Shown: in pieces, positions 46,388-55,153 of the stretch
How positions within the stretch are numbered: the stretch's first letter is position 1
Layout of the letters: each line of letters starts with the position of its first letter
Assembly: GCA_022839105.1 (NCBI GenBank)
Contig: JALHDH010000006.1
Coordinates: 34,361 to 98,360, forward strand
Direction of reading: 5' to 3'
Origin: a bacterium
GTDB taxonomy: Bacteria; Vulcanimicrobiota; Xenobia; Xenobiales; Xenobiaceae
Length of the DNA: 64,000 nt
Position numbers and translations under genes: made by a program
The notes under the pieces: model-generated
What the model was told of the DNA's origin: nothing
Seen by the model: the letters and a program-made list of their open reading frames with translations, nothing else
The model's database searches: none

Positions 46388-47773
46388 TCAGGGGGTCCTG
46401 TTCGGTGCCCGGTAACGGGCCAGGTCGATCAGCGCGTAGCGGGTCACCGTTCCCCGCTTGAGGGTGATCAGGAACCGGGCGCGGCGCTGGAGATCGCCAA
46501 GCTGGTTGCGGAAGTCTTCTACGGTCCGGATCGGGGTGCTGTCCACCCGGATGATCACGTCGCCGACTTCGAGGTTGGCTTCCTGGGCCGGGGAACCGCG
46601 GGTGACATAGGAGACCAGGACGCCTTCCCGCTGGTCGAGTCGGTACTCCAGGAAGAGGGCCTGGGTGATCTGCTTGGCGCCAAAGCCGAAGTCCGTGTCC
46701 ACCTCGGTGGCGTCCACCGGCGGCTGGATTCCCACGGTGAGGTTGCGCTCCAGGACCTGGCCCTGGCGATGGATCTGGATGGGGATCCGGGTCTTGGGCT
46801 CCAGGCTGCTGACCATCTGGATGAACCGGTTGATCGAATCATCCGAGTCGGCGTCCAGGTCGACCTGGTCAAAGCGGGTCAGGACATCCCCGCTCTTCAG
46901 GCCCGCCTGGTCGGCCGGTCCGCCCTTCACCAGGTCGCTGATCAGGACCCCCCGGAGTCGGGCATGGCCCAGGTAGTCTGCCATCTCCGGAGTGAAGGGC
47001 TGCAGGTAGATTCCCAGCCAGCCCCGTTGGATTCGGCCTTCCACCTCGGTTCGGGTGATCACGTCGCGAACCACGTTGGAGGGGATCGTGAAACCCTGGC
47101 CCCGGCCGATGCCGACCGAGTTGATCCCGATGACCTCGCCGTGGAGGTTGACCAGCGGCCCGCCCGAGTTCCCCGGATCGATCAGGGCGTCGGTCTGGAT
47201 GAAGTCGTTGAGAAGGGGAACTCCGCTGTCGAGCCCCGGGATGAAGCGACCCTTGCCGCTGACGATTCCGAACGAGACGGTGCGGTCGAATCCGTAGGGG
47301 TTCCCGATCGCCAGGACCCACTCACCCACCCGGACCTGATCCGAGTCGGCGAGCCGGGCGGCGGGGAGGGGACGCCCGGCCTGGACCTGCAGGAGGGCCA
47401 GGTCGGTCTGCTGGTCGCGGCGCAGGACCTGGGCTTCCAACTTGGTCTTGTCGTCCAGGATGACGGTGATCACCTGGGCGCGGTCGATGACGTGGTGGTT
47501 GGTGACGATCTTGCCGTCCGGGCTGAGAATCAGCCCGGAGCCCAGGCCCTTGTGGCGCTGTTCTCCGCGCTTGGCCAGGACTTCGATGTGGACCACCGAG
47601 CTCTTGACCTGATCGGAGGCCGAGCTGAGGTGGTTCTGGAGGTCCTCGAAGAGCTTGAGCCCGTCGCCTTCAGCGAAGGCCGGAAGGATCAGGGCGGCTA
47701 CGAGGAGGAGGGTCGAGAAGAACGTCTTGGCAGGGATTCTCTTGTATTTCACGATCCTGGGCTTTCGACCCAC
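46388..47773 (-). CDS. HtrA/DegP-type periplasmic serine protease
   Basis: This 461-residue protease has a signal peptide or anchor (positively charged to about 16, then FFSTLLLVAALILPAFA). The triad is His in TNHHVID, Asp in QQTDLALLQ and Ser in PGNSGGPLVN. Two PDZ domains follow (about 245-345, RGWLGIYLQPF to LTVGIQP; and about 350-440, LVSYVTRGSPAQEANLEVGD). It degrades or refolds misfolded envelope proteins. GTG 47773 has AGGAT eight bases upstream; GTG 47752 is the alternative. It lies downstream of a terminator, so probably has its own promoter in the short gap. Confidence 0.94.
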   Translation of the reverse strand: MGRKPRIVKYKRIPAKTFFSTLLLVAALILPAFAEGDGLKLFEDLQNHLSSASDQVKSSVVHIEVLAKRGEQRHKGLGSGLILSPDGKIVTNHHVIDRAQVITVILDDKTKLEAQVLRRDQQTDLALLQVQAGRPLPAARLADSDQVRVGEWVLAIGNPYGFDRTVSFGIVSGKGRFIPGLDSGVPLLNDFIQTDALIDPGNSGGPLVNLHGEVIGINSVGIGRGQGFTIPSNVVRDVITRTEVEGRIQRGWLGIYLQPFTPEMADYLGHARLRGVLISDLVKGGPADQAGLKSGDVLTRFDQVDLDADSDDSINRFIQMVSSLEPKTRIPIQIHRQGQVLERNLTVGIQPPVDATEVDTDFGFGAKQITQALFLEYRLDQREGVLVSYVTRGSPAQEANLEVGDVIIRVDSTPIRTVEDFRNQLGDLQRRARFLITLKRGTVTRYALIDLARYRAPNRTP

Positions 47774-47803
47774 CTGGGGAAATCCTGCAAGCCTGAAAAG
47801 CAG

Positions 47804-47832
47804 CGCACCCCCGCCGGGAGGGCGAGGGTGCG
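47804..47832 (-). terminator. Intrinsic terminator after the 47862-48305 gene
   Basis: CGCACCC (47804-47810) pairs with GGGTGCG (47826-47832), with inner CGCC/GGCG. On the minus strand CTGCTTTTC follows. It lies 30 bases after the stop at 47862 and ahead of the protease gene. Confidence 0.7.
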
Positions 47833-47861
47833 TGGCTTCGGCGCCCGGCCGGTTCAGCCTT

Positions 47862-48305
47862 TCAGGCGAGTCGGTTTCCAGCCAGGCTGTACAGGCCGGC
47901 CGAGGCCGTGGAAGGACCGTTCAAGGAGAGATCCGGGAAGCGCAGCAACTCCGGGGACGGTTCGTCGATCACCGCAATGGGTCCGGCGCCCAGGATCGAG
48001 CCGACTTCGGCCTTCCGGCCAGCAGGGGAGGCGACCTGGGAGGTCCCGGCCACGATGAACCCGTCCACCTCTTCGACCTGCGAAGTCCCGCCGTGGGGAG
48101 CCGGCCGGTGGGCGGGCAGGGGAGCGGGGACCTGGGCAGCATGGGCAGGAGGAAGGTCCGACGGACCGCCGCTCATCTGGACGGCGTCGCTTCCGAAACT
48201 CGATGGGGCCTCGATGGGGATCTCGGGCCGGGCCAGGCTCGTCCGGGTCGCGGGGACCGCCGGACGGAGGTTCTGGGAGGCGCCGAGGCCCTGGATTTCG
48301 CTCAT
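47862..48305 (-). CDS. Low-complexity protein of unknown function
   Basis: This 147-residue protein starts at ATG 48305 with GGAGGAAG six bases upstream, so the gene is well supported. It is rich in Pro, Ala, Ser and Gly with no Cys, no signal peptide and no membrane helix. A slightly more ordered part is VDGFIVAGTSQVA and VGSILGAGPIAVIDEPSPELLRFPD. It resembles the Pro/Ala-rich N-terminal extensions of the propeller and adenylate kinase proteins here. It may be largely disordered. It has its own terminator and is divergent from the Rieske gene. Confidence 0.6.
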   Translation of the reverse strand: MSEIQGLGASQNLRPAVPATRTSLARPEIPIEAPSSFGSDAVQMSGGPSDLPPAHAAQVPAPLPAHRPAPHGGTSQVEEVDGFIVAGTSQVASPAGRKAEVGSILGAGPIAVIDEPSPELLRFPDLSLNGPSTASAGLYSLAGNRLA

Positions 48306-48505
48306 GATCTTCCTCCAACCAACAGGGGACACTCAGGGGTCCCCTCCAGGGCTGAGCCGGAAGCCTTCAGGGCGTCCGGCCAACCTTGGGGCCATGCTAG
48401 CATCGGGCGGGGGGGGGCACAATCGTCTCAGGACGGGGATCTCGTCAAAGGAACCATCGTTTACAGGCGCGTAACAAGCAGGCCACACAATCGCGGAGGA
48501 CGGAA

Positions 48506-48859
48506 ATGGCCGCCTGGATCGACGTTGCTGCCCGGGACGAACTGGTCTGTGGCGCGAGCATGTCCGTCTACCTCGAGGACGGTCGCGAGGTCGCCCTCTT
48601 CGACGTGGAGGGGGTGGTCCACTGCACCGACAACGTCTGCTCCCACGTCAAGGGCCCCCTCGGAGAAGGCCATCTGGAGGGGGAGATCGTGACCTGCCCC
48701 TGGCACGGTTGGCAGTTCAGCGTCCGTACGGGGGAGTGTCTGGATCGCCCCGATCGGCCCGTGGCGGTCTTCCCGGTCCGCCTCGAACAGGGACGGATCC
48801 TCGTGGATCCGGATGGGGCCTTGGGAGGCTCAGGTCCTGGAGGCCCCCTGGGCGTCTGA
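48506..48859 (+). CDS. Rieske-type ferredoxin
   Basis: This 117-residue soluble protein binds a Rieske 2Fe-2S cluster through Cys45 and His47 (CSH) and Cys64 and His67 (CPWH), in the order C-x-H ... C-x-x-H. Its length and plain N-terminus match NirD/bphA3-type small Rieske ferredoxins that pass electrons to oxygenases or nitrite reductases; no such partner is adjacent. ATG 48506 has GGAGGA six bases upstream. Its last 30 bases overlap the convergent AAA-cyclase gene. Confidence 0.9.
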   Translation: MAAWIDVAARDELVCGASMSVYLEDGREVALFDVEGVVHCTDNVCSHVKGPLGEGHLEGEIVTCPWHGWQFSVRTGECLDRPDRPVAVFPVRLEQGRILVDPDGALGGSGPGGPLGV

Positions 48860-50473
48860 GGTCTCCTGGAAGCGGTTCAGGACGTAGACCGTGATGTTGT
48901 ACTCAGGCCAGAGTTCCTGGCGATCCGCCCGCACCGGTTCGCTCAGGCGCTCCACGGTGTGGTTCGTCAGGGCGATCTCGCCTCCGGTGATGCCCTTCTG
49001 GAGCTTTCCGGAGAGATCCAGGGTGTAGTCGTACAGGCTCCGGGTCATCCGGTAGTCCTTGAGATCCCGGGTCAGGACATGGCCTGTGTTCAGGCCGATC
49101 CGCAGGGCCAACGGGCCGTTGAGCCGGTTGTGACGGCGGTTGAATCCAGGCAGGTTCTCCTGCAGTTCGACGGCGCAGCGCAGGGCCGAATCGGCGTTGG
49201 AGAAGATGCACATGACGCCGTCGCCGGCGGCATCCTTGACCTGTCCCCCCCAGCGGCGGGCCAGGTTCTGGACATACTGGAAATACTGCTGGAAGGTATA
49301 GGTGACGGCGACCTTGTCCTGATCCTGCTTGAGCAGGGTGGAGTCGACCACGTCGATGCTGACCGCGGTGACCTCCTGGCTTTCCACCGACCGCGCCGAC
49401 TGGTCTGCATCGGGGGAGGAGTCCACGTCCGGGACATGCTCGCCCTCGCGCTCCGAGAAGAAGTTGTTCAGCAGCAGGTCGTGGTAGATCCGGTTGCGGA
49501 TCTTGCACGAGCCGTCCTTGGCCGGTTTGATCAGTCCGATCAGCTCCAGGCGGGCCAGGCGTTGATTCGTCATCCGGTTGAAGCGGATGCTCTCCTTGCG
49601 GATCAGGATCCGCTCCAGCCAGGGAACCAGTTCGGCCTCTTCGTGCAGGCGGTGGATGATGTGGTCGAGGTTGTTGTCGTCCATCATCAGGTCCTGGATG
49701 GCCCGCTCGACCACCTCGGGTCCGGAGATCGGGATCTTCCACTCCTCGAAGATCGCGCAGAGGCGCTGGGTCAGGTAGGGCTGCCCTCCGGTCCAGTCGT
49801 GGACCACGTCGGGGATGTCCTCGTCGAAGTAGACGCCCATCCTCTCGAGCATGCCCACCAGGCGGCGGACGCCGTCGCGGGTCAGATCGCTCATCCTGAG
49901 GGTCTTGGAGATGTTGAAGGGAGAGTTGGCCGGATTCTTGATCAGGTCGCGGGGCTGGAAGGTTCCGCAGAGCACGAAGTTGGTGAAGCGGAACTCGGGC
50001 TTGACCTGGCGATTCGAGAAGACGTAGCGGACGTTCCCGAAGAAGGCATCGGACATGTCCTCGGGGACGGTGCCGACCTCGTCGAGCATGATGCACAGGC
50101 GGGTGTTCCCCAACTGGGTGCTCACGGCCCGCAGGAACTGGACGAACTCCAGGTGGGAATGGGGCAGGGGAGGATGGTCGCCTCCGGGCAGCACCTGCTC
50201 GGCGATTCCCGTGGACAGGTGGGCATACCACGATTCCAGGGACTCCTCGCGGGCTGGCGAGAGGTCCACGTAGGCGATGGCCATGCCGGCCTCGGTCAGC
50301 AGCCGCCGGACTCGAAGCAAAAGGCTGGTCTTGCCCATCTGACGAGGCGCCAGGACGGTCACGAAGTCGCCGGCCGCGATGTGCTCGGGGAGCTTCTCGT
50401 CCTCAGGCCTCTTGATGTAGACGGGCGAATTGGGGTCGAGATTGCCGCCCCAGTGAAAGAACCTAGCCTCCAT
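48830..50473 (-). CDS. AAA-like ATPase fused to a class III cyclase-type domain
   Basis: This 547-residue protein has residues 1-340 as an AAA_35-type ATPase (GGNLDPNSPVYIKRPEDEKL, Walker A APRQMGKTS, Walker B CIMLDEVG) with a winged-helix tail. Residues about 370-540 are a class III nucleotidyl cyclase homology domain with the metal-binding Asp residues in VSIDVVDST and AGDGVM. Where active cyclases have VN-l-A-a-R (transition-state Asn and Arg), this protein has LDLSGKL, so Asn is Asp and Arg is Lys. It may be weakly active, have altered specificity or be a regulator. ATG 50473 overlaps the end of the tubulin-AAA gene by 11 bases. Confidence 0.85.
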   Translation of the reverse strand: MEARFFHWGGNLDPNSPVYIKRPEDEKLPEHIAAGDFVTVLAPRQMGKTSLLLRVRRLLTEAGMAIAYVDLSPAREESLESWYAHLSTGIAEQVLPGGDHPPLPHSHLEFVQFLRAVSTQLGNTRLCIMLDEVGTVPEDMSDAFFGNVRYVFSNRQVKPEFRFTNFVLCGTFQPRDLIKNPANSPFNISKTLRMSDLTRDGVRRLVGMLERMGVYFDEDIPDVVHDWTGGQPYLTQRLCAIFEEWKIPISGPEVVERAIQDLMMDDNNLDHIIHRLHEEAELVPWLERILIRKESIRFNRMTNQRLARLELIGLIKPAKDGSCKIRNRIYHDLLLNNFFSEREGEHVPDVDSSPDADQSARSVESQEVTAVSIDVVDSTLLKQDQDKVAVTYTFQQYFQYVQNLARRWGGQVKDAAGDGVMCIFSNADSALRCAVELQENLPGFNRRHNRLNGPLALRIGLNTGHVLTRDLKDYRMTRSLYDYTLDLSGKLQKGITGGEIALTNHTVERLSEPVRADRQELWPEYNITVYVLNRFQETSDAQGASRT

Positions 50474-53400
50474 GCATCATCATCTCTTTGTGCAGTTGAA
50501 TCTCCTCGGCGACGTCCATCACCTCGCGCATCAGGTGGGGCAGGTGACGAGCCGCAAACTGATAGCGGGAGCCTCGCTTTTCGAGGATCCCATAAAGGCA
50601 GAGGTTCTCCATCGCCTCCACCACGGATGGGGCCGCCAGTTCGATCTCGAAATCCTCCTGCAGGCGGCGCCGGAGTTCGGGGGGAGAGGCGGTCTCGTCC
50701 GGTTCCAGGGCCAGGATCAGGATCTTCTCGGTTTCGCTGGCCCGTCCCCAGAGCGTGTCCAGGTAGTCCTCCAGGAAGCTCGGGTCCGCGACGACCTCGT
50801 CGAGGTGTTCTCCCTTGATCCTCCGGGTCCTTTCCCGATTCAGGACCTCGACCAGATTGGCGCAGGTGCGCTGGATCAGGTTGGGGTGGCTGCTGGTGAT
50901 CTCCAGGATCCGCTGGATGGAGCCTTCCCGGTCCTCCCAGCGGACCTCCATCTGATCCAGGGGTTCGGCGATCAGCCGTGCGGCATCCCGAGGGTCCAGG
51001 AACTGGACCCGCATGGTATGGCAGAAGTTGAACAGGGCCGAGTTGGGATCCCTCAGCTTGTGAAGCAGCGTCCGCTCTCCACAGAAGAGGAAGTGGGCCG
51101 CCTCCTCCCCTTCAGCCACCCGGAAGGCCCGGAAGAGCCCTTCGGCCCCTTCGGGATCCTCGCGCAGGACCAGGTCCACTTCGTCGAGGATGAACTGGAC
51201 CGGGGCTCCCGCGTAGCCGGCCCGCAGGGCGTCGAGAAGTCCCCGGAAGGCGGCTGGAGAGGAAAAATCCTCCTGGGCCTGCGAGGGGACAGACTCGGCG
51301 GCCAGGGTCAGCAGGAAGGAGGACGCGTCATAGATGGACTGGCAGTCCAGGTAGACGATCGGGCGGGGTTGGTTGCGAAGTGACCCCAGGACCCTCTGGA
51401 GGATCGAGGTCTTGCCGATCCGCCGGGGGCCGACCAGGGCCAGACTCGAGGTCTCGATGCGGTGGACGATCTCCTTGATCTCCCCTTCCCGACCGAAGAA
51501 CATCGAGGACGGCACCGGCCCTTCGGTGACGAAGGGGGAGACGACCGTCAGGTCCACCTGTTCGAGGATCCGGGCCACCAGGGCCTTCAAACGCCAGCGA
51601 ACCCGGAGGACCTCGCGCAGATCCTTCTGGGTCAGGACGATCACGTCGTAGCGCAGCAGGGTCCGCAGGTGCTCGTCGATGATCCGGATGTTCTCGGGGG
51701 CGTCCCCCAGGGTCAGCAGGAGGCCGAAGCGCGAGTCGGGTCCTCCCTGTTCCATGAGGGAGCGCAGGGCCTCGACATCCCCTTGGGAGAGGACCGGGAC
51801 GCGGCTGACCAGGATCGGGATCCGGTTGGGGATCTTGATCCGCAGTCCATGGGTTCCCACGCGGAGCCCCCGCAGGTTGCCCAGGCCGATCCCTTCGCCC
51901 GGAGTGAACCCCAGGCTGGTGCACAGAAAGCCGATCAGGGATCGGGCGTTCTCGGCGAAGGCCTCGGGGCCCGCCTCGGCGGATTCCTGGACGCGGCGCC
52001 AGGCGCGCTCCAGGGCCTCGACGTCTCGCGCCGAGACCAGCTCCAGCCTTCCCGAGACGGCGTGATAGGTCAGGTTCTCTTCGGGGTGCTCCTGCAGGAA
52101 GCGCAGGAGCGCCCAGCGCCGCACCCCGACGGGAACGCTGATCAGGTCGCTGGTGGCCACCGAGGGTTCCTGCTGAAGGGCGCGATGGATGGCTCGGGAC
52201 CACTGGGGCCACTTCTCTTCGAGCCTCTCGTCGAAAGAGGCCACCCCATCCTTCAGGGACTGGTCGAGATCCAGCCCCAGGAAGCGCAGCGCTCTCAGGT
52301 CGCTGGTGAGGCTGCGTCGGTAGCCTTCGGCGCCGGTCTCGTCCAGCCGCTGGTCCTGCCAGCGGTGCAGGGCGGCCAGGAAGTCCCCCTCCACGTGGAG
52401 GGCTTCGAGCGGGTCGGCATAGAGCCGCAGGCAGGACTTCAGCGCCGTCAGGTCCGGCCAACGCGGGCTCTCCAGGCGGTCGATCTGGTCGCCCGGGCCT
52501 CGGGTCCTCTCGGTGAGCATCCCCAGGTGCAATCCGATGGCCAGGCTCTCGCGCAGGTCTCGGAGCTGCCCGGAGGAGGGGCGCCCCAGGGGGCGCCAGC
52601 GGACGTCCGCGCGGACGTGGAGGCCGCGCCGCCCCAGACGCAGGGTCTGGAGATAGGCGCGCCGGAAGGCGTGCAGATCCAAGGCGTCCAGAGGGAAGCC
52701 TCCGCTGATCCGGATGAAGGCCACCCGCTCGGGACTGGGAAGGGGCAGGACCTTGAGGAGGATGTCCGTGGGGAGTCGGGAGAGGTGCTCGAGGAAGGTG
52801 CGGCCCGCCTCCGAATCGGGATTCTCGCCTCCCTGCAAGCCGACGTAGGCCGCCCGCAGGCTGGTCCCGGGCTCGTAGTCGGGAATGGCCAGCGAGGAGG
52901 CCATCGTGGGCCGGGCCCTCTCGAAGAGGATGCGGATCTGGTCCCGGGCAGCCTCGCCGGGGTAGCGTTCCAGGAAGCTGGCCAGCACATCGGGTTCGGG
53001 TGTGGGATTCCCCTCCTGGAGGACCTGGAGGATTCGACCCAGCCAGGCCGCCCGGGGGGTCGTCCGGGGGACGGCGAAGAGGTCCTGGCCCACCTGCGCC
53101 AGGAGCTCTTCGGTGGCCCGGGAAACCCGGTCTGGGGAGCATTGGGCCTGGAGGAAGTCCTCCACCTCGGAGGGGGTCAGCAGGACCTCTCCGGGCACGG
53201 CGAAGAGCCTTCCTCGCGCCCGGGCCTCCTCGGATTGCAGGTCCGATTCGACGGCGTCGAGGTACTCCAGCAGCTCGTTGACCCCGTTGGAGAAGCGCTG
53301 CAGGGTGTCCAGCAATCCCAGGTACACGTTCAGGGCCTGACGGTCCCGGCAGAGTCTCAGGCGGTTCTCGTGATAGTCCCGAAGCGCCTGGAGGCACTTC

Positions 53401-54986
53401 TCGACGGGTTCGTCGCCGGCCTTGCGAAGCCAGCGGTCCAGCCACCCCGGCTGGTGGCGGGCCACTTCCTCCAAGGCCCGCTGCTTGTCCTCGATCAGCC
53501 GCATCTCGGCGGTCTCGCCGCTGTTGAGGGCCTCGTGGAGATCGTTGAGGCAGTGTCCGATCCGCTCGGAGAGCTCGTCGAGGAAGACGCAGAACCCGAG
53601 ATACTGCTCGCGCCCTGCCCGGAAGAAGGAGGAGAGTTCACCGACCAGGTCGACCGAGCGCTCCTCCAGGAGCCGGCCGGTCAGTCGAGCCAGGAAGCCC
53701 ACGGCGCCCTCGGGTGAGTCGGAAGCCATCTCCCGGGCCAGCTCCTCGTCGAGTTCGCGGAGCTTCTGGAGCAGGTCGGCCCCGAATCGAGGGCTCCGCC
53801 GGAGGTCTTCACCCAGTCGGCCGATCCGTCGTTCCAGATCGAAGCGGCCATCCCGGGCCGAGACCAGCTCCTTGTCCAGGATCCGCCGAAAGCTGCTGGT
53901 GAGCAGCTCCTGGCCCTCGAGGAAGGTTTCGGCGTGGGCCCTCTCCTCGTCGCCGCTGGTGCCGGTCCCGGCGTGGAAGAGGGTGGTCCGCCAGCGATTC
54001 ACCACCTGGGCCGCCAGCCTGGCGTGGGCTGCCAGCCTGAGATCCCCGCGCGGCAGGCTCAAGGTCGCCGAACCGCAACTGAAGTAGGAGACGGGATTCC
54101 CGCGCAGGTCGGTGCCGGCGAAGAAGGTCTCGTAGCGGCCCTGGAGCTCGGCGCGCAGGGGGGCGAAGTCCTCCCAGAGGAAGAGCCCGACCTGGGCGGC
54201 CAGCTGGTCGAAGAGGGGAGCCCGGGAGGTCTCGTCCCCCAGGTCGTTGCCGGCCAGAAGGAAGACCTGCTCGAAGGGGGGGCGGTCCGTCTCCCATCGC
54301 TCCCCCGAGCTGTATTCGTAGGGATAGCGGGAGTCCTGGGCCATCCAGTGGTTCAGTTCCACCATGCCCGCAAAGACGTTGGAGGCGACGGCTTCGTCGC
54401 GCGGGGGACGGGTTCCCATCAGGAGCAGGGCCGAACAGGAGCAGGGAAGCGTGGTGGAACCCACCAGTCGGTGGATCAGATAGGCCAGATCGCAGAGCAT
54501 CCCACTGCCGGTGCCGCCGCCCAGGCTGGAGACCATCAGGACCTGGAGGTTTCCAGGCCGGCTCTCCACGGGATGGGCCGGGTCGGCTCCGCCCAGGCGG
54601 GCCAGGGTGGAGGCGATCCGACGCTCCAGTTCCCGACGATGCAGGAAGAAGGCCAGCCTTCCCAGAGGGCGGCTGCCGCGGACACCTCGCCCGGGATCGA
54701 TGGCCGGCACTTCCTGGGGCAACCAGTCCTTGACCGGAGGGTAGTCCTGGGGCCGGGCCATGACGGCCGCGAACTCGGTGGTCTCGAGGAAGAGGCCTTC
54801 AAAGGCCGGCAATCCGCTTTCAGCGGAGATCGCCCGGTCGGTGTCGATTCCCAGGCAAAGAACCGGACCGGGGTGTCCTCCGGGACCTCTTCGGGCCAGA
54901 AGCCGGCTGGCATGGCGCACAGCCTGGAATCCCAGACCTCCCAGGCCGACCAGGAGGTAGGCGTTGGGTTTCTCGGCAGCGCTCAT
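50463..54986 (-). CDS. Tubulin/FtsZ-like GTPase-domain protein fused to an AAA ATPase
   Basis: This 1507-residue protein has an N-terminus with a Rossmann-type start LLVGLGGLGF (11-20) and the tubulin signature GGGTGSG at 156-162, as in the Tubulin_2 family; NTP binding is expected. Residues 300-720 are helical and rich in Leu, Glu and Arg (possible filament or coiled-coil arms). The 720-1160 region is unassigned. From 1163 a STAND/AAA-type module starts with FFGREGE, Walker A GPRRIGKTS (1186-1194), Walker B QFILDEVDL (about 1264-1272) and a C-terminal winged helix ending MMHGG. It is coupled by overlap to the AAA-cyclase gene. The Shine-Dalgarno for ATG 54986 is weak. A cytoskeletal or signal-responsive switch is inferred. 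Confidence 0.85.
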   Translation of the reverse strand: MSAAEKPNAYLLVGLGGLGFQAVRHASRLLARRGPGGHPGPVLCLGIDTDRAISAESGLPAFEGLFLETTEFAAVMARPQDYPPVKDWLPQEVPAIDPGRGVRGSRPLGRLAFFLHRRELERRIASTLARLGGADPAHPVESRPGNLQVLMVSSLGGGTGSGMLCDLAYLIHRLVGSTTLPCSCSALLLMGTRPPRDEAVASNVFAGMVELNHWMAQDSRYPYEYSSGERWETDRPPFEQVFLLAGNDLGDETSRAPLFDQLAAQVGLFLWEDFAPLRAELQGRYETFFAGTDLRGNPVSYFSCGSATLSLPRGDLRLAAHARLAAQVVNRWRTTLFHAGTGTSGDEERAHAETFLEGQELLTSSFRRILDKELVSARDGRFDLERRIGRLGEDLRRSPRFGADLLQKLRELDEELAREMASDSPEGAVGFLARLTGRLLEERSVDLVGELSSFFRAGREQYLGFCVFLDELSERIGHCLNDLHEALNSGETAEMRLIEDKQRALEEVARHQPGWLDRWLRKAGDEPVEKCLQALRDYHENRLRLCRDRQALNVYLGLLDTLQRFSNGVNELLEYLDAVESDLQSEEARARGRLFAVPGEVLLTPSEVEDFLQAQCSPDRVSRATEELLAQVGQDLFAVPRTTPRAAWLGRILQVLQEGNPTPEPDVLASFLERYPGEAARDQIRILFERARPTMASSLAIPDYEPGTSLRAAYVGLQGGENPDSEAGRTFLEHLSRLPTDILLKVLPLPSPERVAFIRISGGFPLDALDLHAFRRAYLQTLRLGRRGLHVRADVRWRPLGRPSSGQLRDLRESLAIGLHLGMLTERTRGPGDQIDRLESPRWPDLTALKSCLRLYADPLEALHVEGDFLAALHRWQDQRLDETGAEGYRRSLTSDLRALRFLGLDLDQSLKDGVASFDERLEEKWPQWSRAIHRALQQEPSVATSDLISVPVGVRRWALLRFLQEHPEENLTYHAVSGRLELVSARDVEALERAWRRVQESAEAGPEAFAENARSLIGFLCTSLGFTPGEGIGLGNLRGLRVGTHGLRIKIPNRIPILVSRVPVLSQGDVEALRSLMEQGGPDSRFGLLLTLGDAPENIRIIDEHLRTLLRYDVIVLTQKDLREVLRVRWRLKALVARILEQVDLTVVSPFVTEGPVPSSMFFGREGEIKEIVHRIETSSLALVGPRRIGKTSILQRVLGSLRNQPRPIVYLDCQSIYDASSFLLTLAAESVPSQAQEDFSSPAAFRGLLDALRAGYAGAPVQFILDEVDLVLREDPEGAEGLFRAFRVAEGEEAAHFLFCGERTLLHKLRDPNSALFNFCHTMRVQFLDPRDAARLIAEPLDQMEVRWEDREGSIQRILEITSSHPNLIQRTCANLVEVLNRERTRRIKGEHLDEVVADPSFLEDYLDTLWGRASETEKILILALEPDETASPPELRRRLQEDFEIELAAPSVVEAMENLCLYGILEKRGSRYQFAARHLPHLMREVMDVAEEIQLHKEMMMHGG

Positions 54987-55153
54987 TCGTCTTGGATTGA
55001 AGCCGGCGTCGGGACGCGCATTCGGTTGCTGGATCGCTCCGGTTCCGGATACTCGATTCGGGTCCCCTCAAAGCCTGGAGGGGACGTCCTGGCCACGCCA
55101 CTTCGGGACAGGGGGGGCGGTTGCCTGTCTTGACCGCAGGTTCTCGCGTCGTG

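Noticed and set aside
48459..48476. GTTTAC-N5-CGTAAC upstream of the Rieske gene as another direct-repeat promoter
   Set aside because: The repeat match is weak and the nearest -10-like hexamer (CACAAT) lies only about 10 bp away instead of 22.
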